Shown in pieces: positions 57,042 to 64,000 of a stretch of DNA of 64,000 nucleotides. Each line of letters starts with the position of its first letter. Within the stretch, counting starts at the first letter, position 1. Location: NCBI GenBank assembly GCA_040371205.1, contig AP031382.1:1-64000 (forward strand). Reading direction: 5' to 3'. The stretch comes from Rhodanobacter sp. GTDB lineage: Bacteria; Pseudomonadota; Gammaproteobacteria; Xanthomonadales; Rhodanobacteraceae. The translations under genes and the position numbers were made by a program. A model generated the notes under the pieces. That model had not been told where the DNA came from. It saw only the letters and a list, made by a program, of their open reading frames with translations, and ran no database searches.

Positions 57042-58247
57042 ATGAGTCTTGCCCAACGCCGCATCCTGCTGGGAGTGTCCGGCGGCATCGCCGCCTACAA
57101 GTCCTGCGAACTGGTTCGCCGCCTGCGCGAGCAGGGCGCCGAGGTACGCGTGGCGATGACGGCGGGTGCGGAACACTTCGTCGGCGCGGCCACCTTCCAG
57201 GCGCTGTCCGGCCAGCCGGTGCGCACCACGCTGTGGGACGAAAACGCCGAAGCGGCGATGGGCCACATCGAGCTGGCGCGCTGGGCCGAACGCATCCTGA
57301 TCGCGCCCGCCAGCGCGGACATCCTCGCCAGGCTGGCGCACGGCCACGCCGACGACCTGCTCACCACGCTGTGCCTGGCCAGCGCCGCGCCGCTGTCGGT
57401 GGCGCCGGCGATGAACCAGCAGATGTGGGCGCACCCGGCCGTGCAGGCGAACGTCGCGCAGTTGCGCCAACGCGGCGTGCAGGTGCTCGGCCCCGCCGCG
57501 GGTGAGCAGGCCTGCGGCGACGTGGGCGCCGGCCGCATGCTGGAGCCGCACGAACTGCGCGATGCGCTGGCGGCCTCGTTCGGCAGCGGCGCGCTGGCCG
57601 GCATGGAGGTGGTGGTCAGCGCCGGTCCGACCTACGAGGACATCGACCCGGTGCGCTTCATCGGCAACCGCAGCTCCGGCAAGATGGGCTTCGCGGTGGC
57701 GCAGGCCGCCGCCGAGGCGGGCGCGCGGGTGACCCTGGTGGCGGGCCCGGTCAGTCTGGCCACGCCGCCGGGCGTGACGCGCCGCATCGACGTGCGCAGC
57801 GCGGCGCAGATGCATGCCGCGGTACTCGATGCCTGCGCGCAGGCGCAAATCTACATCGCTGCCGCTGCGGTGGGCGATTACCGGCCATCCACGGTGTCCG
57901 AGTGCAAGCTCAAGAAGCAGGCCGGCGCGGATCTGGTGCTGCAGCTGGCTGAAAATCCCGACATCCTCGCCAGCCTGTCGGCGCAGGCTGGGCATCCCTT
58001 CCTCGTCGGCTTCGCTGCCGAGACGCACGAGGTGGCGCGCTACGCGCAGGACAAGCTGCAGCGCAAGGGGCTGGACATGATCGCCGCCAACCGCGTCGGC
58101 GACGGCCTCGGTTTCGAGACCGCCGACAATGCGCTCGACGTGTATTGGGCCGATGGCATGCTGGCGCTGGCGCGCGCCGGCAAGGCCGAACTGGCGCGGC
58201 AATTGGTGGCCTGCGTGGCCGAACGCTATCGCGTGGTGCGCGGATGA
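57042..58247 (+). CDS. coaBC: Bifunctional phosphopantothenoylcysteine decarboxylase/synthase
   Basis: CoaBC converts 4'-phosphopantothenate and cysteine to 4'-phosphopantetheine. The 401-residue product has the flavodoxin-like CoaC half (about 1-190; [29 protein letters not shown], and the active-site cysteine in [13 protein letters not shown]) and the CoaB half (about 190-400; [18 protein letters not shown], then [14 protein letters not shown]). It overlaps dut by 4 bp; coaBC-dut-algC is a conserved order. Confidence 0.97.
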   Translation: MSLAQRRILLGVSGGIAAYKSCELVRRLREQGAEVRVAMTAGAEHFVGAATFQALSGQPVRTTLWDENAEAAMGHIELARWAERILIAPASADILARLAHGHADDLLTTLCLASAAPLSVAPAMNQQMWAHPAVQANVAQLRQRGVQVLGPAAGEQACGDVGAGRMLEPHELRDALAASFGSGALAGMEVVVSAGPTYEDIDPVRFIGNRSSGKMGFAVAQAAAEAGARVTLVAGPVSLATPPGVTRRIDVRSAAQMHAAVLDACAQAQIYIAAAAVGDYRPSTVSECKLKKQAGADLVLQLAENPDILASLSAQAGHPFLVGFAAETHEVARYAQDKLQRKGLDMIAANRVGDGLGFETADNALDVYWADGMLALARAGKAELARQLVACVAERYRVVRG

Positions 58248-58711
58248 GCGGGGCGATGCTGGATGTGGAGCTGAAGATCCTCGACCCGCGGCTGGGCGAC
58301 AGCATTCCGCTGCCCGAGGCGGCCACCGCCGGCAGTGCCGGTATGGATCTGCGTGCCGCGCTCGATGCACCGCTGGTGCTGCAACCCGGCGACAGCGCGC
58401 TGGTGCCCAGCGGCATCGCCATCCACATCGGCGACCCGGGTTGGTGCGCGCTGATCGTCCCGCGCTCCGGGCTGGGCCACAAGCAGGGCCTGGTGATGGG
58501 CAACCTGGTCGGCGTGATCGACGCCGACTACCAGGGCCCGCTGATGATTTCCTGCTGGAATCGCGGCCGCGAGCCGGTCACCATCGGCGTGGGCGACCGC
58601 ATCGCCCAACTGCTGCTGGTGCCGGTGGCGCAGGCGCGGCTGAACATCGTGGCCGATTTCGCGCCCAGCGCGCGCGGCGCGGGCGGTTTCGGTTCGACGG
58701 GCATCAAGTGA
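58244..58711 (+). CDS. dut: Deoxyuridine 5'-triphosphate nucleotidohydrolase
   Basis: Dut hydrolyses dUTP to dUMP, keeping uracil out of DNA. The 155-residue product has the trimeric dUTPase motifs in order: [10 protein letters not shown] near 27, PRSGLGHK near 74, GVIDADYQG near 88, [11 protein letters not shown] near 113 and the C-terminal [10 protein letters not shown] near 145. Start ATG overlaps the coaBC stop (ATGA). Confidence 0.97.
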   Translation: MSGAMLDVELKILDPRLGDSIPLPEAATAGSAGMDLRAALDAPLVLQPGDSALVPSGIAIHIGDPGWCALIVPRSGLGHKQGLVMGNLVGVIDADYQGPLMISCWNRGREPVTIGVGDRIAQLLLVPVAQARLNIVADFAPSARGAGGFGSTGIK

Positions 58712-58713
58712 TC

Positions 58714-58734
58714 CGGCCTGGCATGGCCAGGCCG
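58714..58734 (+). terminator. Perfect hairpin between dut and algC
   Basis: A 9-bp stem (CGGCCTGGC) with a 3-base loop begins 3 bp after the dut stop. No T-run follows, so it may attenuate or stabilise the 3' end rather than fully terminate. Confidence 0.45.
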
Positions 58735-58762
58735 CGTATGGCGGATAGCTGCAGGGCTGGGG

Positions 58763-61114
58763 ATGGCGATGAGTGAGACCAAGGAACCATGGCGCGCGCA
58801 GCTGGACACGCGGCGCTTGCTCCCGCTGGCGTTGGGCACGCTGCTGTGTCTGCTGGGCGCGTTCTGCGCATGGCAAGCGTGGCTGATCGCCGACGAAGGC
58901 CACGCCGACGCGCTCGTGCGGCAGGCGCGCGACAACGCCGTGCAGCAGCTGGCGCAGGTGGTGGCTGCGCAGCGCGAGACGGTGCAAAAGGCGGTGGCAT
59001 CGCTCGATCCCGCTTTGTTGCAGGGCGACCACGCCGGCTTGGCGGCGGCGCTGCGAGCCAAGCTGCCGCAGGCGCAGCAGATTGATGTCTACAGCGCCAG
59101 TCTCAGCGAGGTGGTGCATGCGGATTTCCGCGCGTTCGGCTACGCCAAGGCGGCGCAGTTGATGGCCGCGCAGACGGCCGACGGTTTGCCGCCCGTCGAA
59201 AGCATTGCGCCGGCGACGAACCGCCGGCGCTTGAGCGTGGTGTTGCCGCTGGGCACGCCGCTGCAAGCCTGGCTGTGGGTGGAACTGCCGTTCGCACCGC
59301 TGCAGCAGGCCTTCGATGCGGTGTCGCCCGCGGGCGGGCGGCTGGACCTGCGCCAGGGCGACGCCAACACCGACATGCGCATCTTCTCCCACGGCAACGT
59401 GGCCGCCGAAGCGGAACCCATGGCCAAGATCGTGCCGGGCAGCACGTTCAGCGTGGCCGCGGCGTTGCCGGTGGCGTTCATCGTGCTGCCGCGTTCGTGG
59501 CCGCTGGCGGCCTTGCTGGCGCTGGCCGGGCTGGTTGGCGGTTTTTACCTGCTGTGGTGGCGCCAGCGCCGGCCCAGCAAGCCGCTGGTCGAGCGGGACA
59601 TCGACCTCGACGACTTCAAGCAGGCCGAGGAGGCTGCGCGCAAGGCCGCGCCGCCGGAACCGGTGATGGCCAAGCTCGCGGTGCCGGCGGCACCGCCGCC
59701 GGCCGAACCGGCGGTGCGGACTGCGTCCAGCGTGGCGATCGACCCGGCCATCTTCCGCGCCTACGACATCCGCGGCGTGGTCGGCCAATCCCTCAATGCC
59801 GACGTGGCGCACCTGCTGGGCCAGTCGATCGGCACGCTGATGCGCGAGCAGGGCCTCACCGAGATCGTGATCGGCCGCGACGGCCGCCTGTCCGGCCCGG
59901 AGCTGGCCGGCGCGCTGGGCGATGGCCTGCGCGAAGCCGGGGTGGACGTGATCGACCTCGGCGCGGTGCCCACGCCGGTGGTGTATTTCGCCACCTACCA
60001 CTGCAATACCGGTTGCGGCGTGGCGGTCACCGGCAGCCACAATCCGCCGGACTACAACGGTTTCAAGATCGTGGTCGGCGGCCAGACCCTGTCCGAGGGC
60101 GCGATCCAGGACTTGTACCGGCGCATCGCCGACAACGCGCTGGAACGCGGCGGCGGCGGCCAGCTGCGCCAGCTCGACGTGTTGCCCGAATACCTCGAAC
60201 GCATCGTCTCCGACGTGCAGGCCGAGCGCCCGCTCAAGGTGGTGGTGGATTGCGGTAACGGCATCCCCGGCGCGGTGGCGCCGCAGGTGCTGGCCGGCAT
60301 CGGCTGCGAGGTGGTGCCGCTCTACTGCGACGTGGACGGCACCTTCCCGAACCATCACCCCGATCCGTCCGACCCGCACAACCTCGAGGATCTGATCCTC
60401 GCGGTGAAGCAGACCGGCGCCGACCTCGGGTTGGCCTTCGACGGCGACGGCGACCGCCTCGGCGTGGTGACCAAGGCGGGCGAGATCATCTTCCCCGACC
60501 GCCTGCTGATGCTGTTCGCGCGCGACGTGCTGTCGCGCCAGCCGGGCGCCACCATCATCTACGACGTGAAGTGCACCGGGCACCTCAAGGGCCAGATCCT
60601 CGAGGCCGGCGGCAGCCTGTTGATGTGGCGCACCGGCCACTCGCTGATCAAGGGCAAGATGCGCGAGACCGGCGCGGAACTGGCCGGCGAGATGAGCGGC
60701 CATTTCTTCTTCAAGGAGCGCTGGTACGGCTTCGACGACGGCATCTACGCCGGCGCGCGCCTGCTGGAGATCCTCGCAGGCGATCTGGAGGAACGCAGCC
60801 CCGAGGAAATCTTCGACACGCTGCCGAAGGGCGTTTCCACGCCCGAGTTGAAGATCGAAATGGCCGAGGGCGAGCACTACCGCTTCATGGAAAAATTCAT
60901 GGCGGACGCGAGCTTCGACGATGCCACCATGGTCACCATCGACGGTGTGCGCGCGGACTGGCCGGACGGCTGGGGCTTGGTGCGCGCGTCGAATACCACG
61001 CCGGTGCTGGTCCTGCGCTTCGATGCCGACAATCCGGCGGCGCTCAAGCGCATCCAGATGGCGTTCCGGCGGCGGCTGCTGGCGGTGGATTTCCGGCTGA
61101 AGATGCCGTTCTGA
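58763..61114 (+). CDS. algC: Membrane-anchored phosphomannomutase/phosphoglucomutase (AlgC-like)
   Basis: The 783-residue protein joins two parts. The N-terminal roughly 275 residues have two membrane helices (about 20-42 and 233-265) enclosing a periplasmic-looking domain. The C-terminal roughly 455 residues are an alpha-D-phosphohexomutase: start IFRAYDIRGVVGQSL near 330, phosphoserine loop VAVTGSHNPPDYNGFK near 420, metal-binding AFDGDGDRLG near 556, sugar-binding GEMSGHFFF near 640, and RASNTTPVLVLRF near 745. It makes mannose 1-phosphate or glucose 1-phosphate for LPS and exopolysaccharide. Long AlgC forms with such an extension occur in pseudomonads and xanthomonads. Confidence 0.93.
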   Translation: MAMSETKEPWRAQLDTRRLLPLALGTLLCLLGAFCAWQAWLIADEGHADALVRQARDNAVQQLAQVVAAQRETVQKAVASLDPALLQGDHAGLAAALRAKLPQAQQIDVYSASLSEVVHADFRAFGYAKAAQLMAAQTADGLPPVESIAPATNRRRLSVVLPLGTPLQAWLWVELPFAPLQQAFDAVSPAGGRLDLRQGDANTDMRIFSHGNVAAEAEPMAKIVPGSTFSVAAALPVAFIVLPRSWPLAALLALAGLVGGFYLLWWRQRRPSKPLVERDIDLDDFKQAEEAARKAAPPEPVMAKLAVPAAPPPAEPAVRTASSVAIDPAIFRAYDIRGVVGQSLNADVAHLLGQSIGTLMREQGLTEIVIGRDGRLSGPELAGALGDGLREAGVDVIDLGAVPTPVVYFATYHCNTGCGVAVTGSHNPPDYNGFKIVVGGQTLSEGAIQDLYRRIADNALERGGGGQLRQLDVLPEYLERIVSDVQAERPLKVVVDCGNGIPGAVAPQVLAGIGCEVVPLYCDVDGTFPNHHPDPSDPHNLEDLILAVKQTGADLGLAFDGDGDRLGVVTKAGEIIFPDRLLMLFARDVLSRQPGATIIYDVKCTGHLKGQILEAGGSLLMWRTGHSLIKGKMRETGAELAGEMSGHFFFKERWYGFDDGIYAGARLLEILAGDLEERSPEEIFDTLPKGVSTPELKIEMAEGEHYRFMEKFMADASFDDATMVTIDGVRADWPDGWGLVRASNTTPVLVLRFDADNPAALKRIQMAFRRRLLAVDFRLKMPF

Positions 61115-61178
61115 CGCATCGGGCCGCGCGCTGGCGGCGTGTGCCGCTTTGCCTCTTCACGCGGTTGCCGCGGCGGAT

Positions 61179-61826
61179 TCAGTCCTGCTGGTTCTGTGCC
61201 GCCTGCAGGGCGCGGTAATGCGCGAGTTGCTGCGTCTGCTGCTGCGCTTGCTCGTCGCGCTGGGCCTCTTGCCGCAGCAGCAACGCCTGCAGGCCGCTCA
61301 CCACGCTGCGCTGCTTGGCAATACTGTCCTGCAGGAATTTCGGCACCGGCTGTTTGTTGTGCTCGGATTCGGCGGCGCGGGCGAGCAGGTCGGTCAGCGC
61401 CTGCTCCTGGCTGCGCAGGTTGAGCTTGCTGGTGTGGATCTGCTGGTCCGTGTTCGCCAGCGCCTGTTGCAGCGAGGCCTTGTACGAGGCTTCGTCGGGG
61501 TAGGCGGCCAGGATCTGCTCGTCGGTGCGAGCCTGATCGTCCGCGGCGCGCTTGGCATCGGCCTGCTGCTTGGCGAGCTTTTGCGCGGCGGCGCGCTCTT
61601 CCGGATTGAGCTGGCGCTGCACGCGCTGCACCACCATGCCCTGATCGTTGACCACGGAGTAGCCGTACTTGAGCGCGTCCTGGGTCAGGCTGTCGCTGAA
61701 GTGCGGCAGGCCCTGGGCATCCACCCACTTGTAGCGATAGCCGTTGTTGCCGGAGTTTTGCTGGGCAAGGAGCGGCGCGCTGGCGAGCAGCGCGGCGGCG
61801 ATCAGGATGCGGTGTGGCTTGCGCAT
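61179..61826 (-). CDS. DUF4124 domain protein, exported
   Basis: The 215-residue product has a signal peptide (MRKPHRILIAAALLASAPLLA), a DUF4124 motif (YRYKWVDAQGLPHFSDSL near 30-47) and a long Gln/Ala-rich helical region likely to form a coiled coil (about 75-210). Function unknown; it probably resides in the periplasm. It lies convergent to algC and 44 bp downstream of pyrE. Confidence 0.85.
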   Translation of the reverse strand: MRKPHRILIAAALLASAPLLAQQNSGNNGYRYKWVDAQGLPHFSDSLTQDALKYGYSVVNDQGMVVQRVQRQLNPEERAAAQKLAKQQADAKRAADDQARTDEQILAAYPDEASYKASLQQALANTDQQIHTSKLNLRSQEQALTDLLARAAESEHNKQPVPKFLQDSIAKQRSVVSGLQALLLRQEAQRDEQAQQQTQQLAHYRALQAAQNQQD

Positions 61827-61870
61827 GAGTGTTTCCCCTTGTCGCGGCAGTATAGATGTCCTCGCGGCGC

Positions 61871-62518
61871 TCAGTGGTGCGCGCCGTAACGCTCGCGGTA
61901 CGCGACGAGCCGGGTGTGTTCGGCGGCCAGCTCCGGGCGCTCGCCCGCATAGGCCAGCACGTCGGCGAGGCTGGTGATCGCGATCACCGGGATGCCGTGG
62001 TCGCGCGTCACTTCCTGCGCAGCGGAAAGCTCGCCCTGGCCGCGTTCCTGCCGGTCCAGCGCGATCAGCACGCCGGCCGGTTCGGCGCCGTGCGCGCGGA
62101 TCAGCGCCAGCGATTCGCGCACCGCGGTGCCGGCGGTCATCACGTCGTCCACGATCAGCACGCGGCCCTTGAGTGGCGCGCCGACCAGCACGCCGCCTTC
62201 GCCGTGGTCCTTGGCCTCCTTGCGGTTGTAGGCCCAGGGCAGGTCGCGGCCGTGCCGGTCGGCCAGCGCGATGGCGGTGGCGGCGGCCAGCGCGATGCCC
62301 TTGTAGGCCGGGCCGAACAACATGTCAACCGCGATGCCCGCATTGACCGTCGCGGCGGCGTAGGCGCGGCCGAGCTGGCCCAGCGCAGCGCCGGAATCGA
62401 TGCGGCCCATGTTGAAGAAGTACGGGCTTTGGCGGCCGGACTTCAGCGTGAAGTCGCCGAAACGCAGCACCTCGCGCTGCAGGGTGAGCTCGATGAAGTC
62501 GCGCTGGTAGTCGTGCAT
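61871..62518 (-). CDS. pyrE: Orotate phosphoribosyltransferase
   Basis: PyrE transfers the phosphoribosyl group of PRPP to orotate in pyrimidine synthesis. The 215-residue product has [16 protein letters not shown] near 23, the flexible loop [14 protein letters not shown] near 97, and the PRPP-binding [14 protein letters not shown] near 121. The ATG at 62518 is 11 bp after a GNAT gene stop, so the two form an operon divergent from xth. Confidence 0.97.
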   Translation of the reverse strand: MHDYQRDFIELTLQREVLRFGDFTLKSGRQSPYFFNMGRIDSGAALGQLGRAYAAATVNAGIAVDMLFGPAYKGIALAAATAIALADRHGRDLPWAYNRKEAKDHGEGGVLVGAPLKGRVLIVDDVMTAGTAVRESLALIRAHGAEPAGVLIALDRQERGQGELSAAQEVTRDHGIPVIAITSLADVLAYAGERPELAAEHTRLVAYRERYGAHH

Positions 62519-62529
62519 GGAAACTCTCT

Positions 62530-63024
62530 TCAGGGCAGGTGGCGCCACAGCAGATGCTGCGGCCCGGAGCGGCCGCCATGGTACAGCGTGCCGCTGTCCG
62601 CGAAGCCCGCGCGGCGGTACAGCGCAAGCGCTGCGGTATTGCCGCAGTTCACCGTGAGCACGACGCGGCGCGCCTGCGGATGGCGCTGCACGAGGTCGGC
62701 CAGCAGGGCCTGCAGCGCCCGCGCGCCGAGGCCGCGGCCTTGCCATGCCGCATCGAGCTGGAACGAGCGCAGCCCCAGCGCCTCGGCGTCCTCGTTGCGG
62801 CCGGCGAGGCTGCGCGCGCTGCGGTCGATGCGGTAGTAGCCGATGACCGTGTCGTCCAGCAGTATCGCCATCGGCTGGCTGCCGGGGCATTGCTCGGCAT
62901 CGGGCAAAGTCAGCGCGGGCGGGCTGACGAAATCGTCCTGCACGGCACGCACGCGCAGGCACAGCACGGCCTCGCGCAGCTCGGGCGTGACGGAACGGAC
63001 GTGGACGATGGGCGATGCGGGCAT
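62530..63024 (-). CDS. GNAT family N-acetyltransferase
   Basis: The 164-residue product has the GNAT acetyl-CoA loop [19 protein letters not shown] near 95-112 and the C-terminal [13 protein letters not shown] near 136. Substrate unknown. It precedes pyrE and diverges from xth over a 37-bp gap. Confidence 0.85.
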   Translation of the reverse strand: MPASPIVHVRSVTPELREAVLCLRVRAVQDDFVSPPALTLPDAEQCPGSQPMAILLDDTVIGYYRIDRSARSLAGRNEDAEALGLRSFQLDAAWQGRGLGARALQALLADLVQRHPQARRVVLTVNCGNTAALALYRRAGFADSGTLYHGGRSGPQHLLWRHLP

Positions 63025-63061
63025 GGTTGCTATGATGCCCGCATCGCTCCCGGAGTCGTGC

Positions 63062-63818
<757 letters not shown>

Positions 63819-63829
<11 letters not shown>

Positions 63830-64000
63830 AAATAGGGCGATCACACCGCAGCGCAACTGGCGCATCCTGAGCATTGGTCTGCTGGGTTTCGCTTCCGGCC
63901 TGCCGCTGGCGCTCTCAGGCCCTGCGTTGCAGGCCTGGTTCACCACCGCCGGGATGAGCTTGCGCGACATCGGCTGGATTACGCTGATCGGCCAAGCTTA
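63819..64000 (+). CDS. ampG: AmpG-like muropeptide permease (MFS), partial
   Basis: The frame begins at ATG 63819, overlapping the xth stop by 11 bp, and is cut by the window edge after 60 codons. It encodes [20 protein letters not shown] and [20 protein letters not shown], the start of AmpG, which imports anhydro-muropeptides for cell-wall recycling. The remaining helices lie outside the window. Confidence 0.85.

Overview
The window looks like the oriC-proximal part of a high-GC gammaproteobacterial chromosome, most likely Xanthomonadales (Lysobacterales) and closest in style to Rhodanobacteraceae. The dnaA-dnaN-recF-gyrB block is followed by a TPR protein, tonB-exbB-exbD-exbD2 and pdxJ, an order I associate with that group. 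The genus cannot be fixed from sequence alone. I recognised no tRNA, rRNA, CRISPR array, transposase or integrase.

Layout. 0-6.5 kb: replication genes, with DnaA boxes between dnaA and dnaN and two perfect 16-bp parS-type palindromes inside recF. 6.6-10.5 kb: periplasmic TPR protein and the TonB energy-transduction operon. 10.6-14.1 kb (minus strand): acs, a Sfp-type phosphopantetheinyl transferase and pdxJ. 14.3-18.3 kb: a radical SAM protein, an orphan membrane protein, and a minus-strand HTH-HipA kinase gene coupled to a HAD phosphatase gene. 18.3-22.5 kb: secreted S9 peptidase, patatin lipoprotein and fbp. 22.6-28.7 kb: PfpI-like protein, cupin, WYL regulator, DUF885 protein, and an Xre/RES toxin-antitoxin pair coupled to an SGNH hydrolase.

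28.7-32 kb is an accessory patch, visibly AT-richer than its surroundings. It holds an orphan 194-aa protein, a diverged copy of the phhA 3' end, and an unrecognised 553-aa protein with an HExxH motif. It ends at the intact phhA, so the cargo lies between two direct copies of the phhA 3' end. 33-41 kb: Lrp regulator, PlsC, YheT-like hydrolase, a GT39 membrane glycosyltransferase, a pair of M16 peptidases of which the second is frameshifted, and a PagL-like gene broken by an in-frame amber codon. 41.2-46 kb: an EmrB-EmrA-outer-membrane-factor efflux operon behind a MarR regulator with two perfect operator palindromes.

46.1-50.5 kb is a tightly packed sulfur cluster: exported DsrE-like protein, periplasmic binding protein, dihaem cytochrome c, TsdA-like thiosulfate dehydrogenase, TIGR01244-type sulfur transferase and TauE/SafE exporter. 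Then come bdhA and a patatin (PHB/3-hydroxybutyrate related), ydfG, a SPOR protein and argS. A strong plus-strand terminator with C-rich hairpins in the argS-radC gap suggests an sRNA. The right end has radC, coaBC-dut-algC, a DUF4124 protein, pyrE with a GNAT gene, xth, and the start of ampG, cut by the window edge.

The most interesting points are the phhA-flanked island with its HExxH protein, the sulfur cluster with an orphan binding protein, the two parS-type sites in recF, the HTH-HipA/HAD pair with a self-overlapping operator and apparently leaderless start, and the candidate sRNA.
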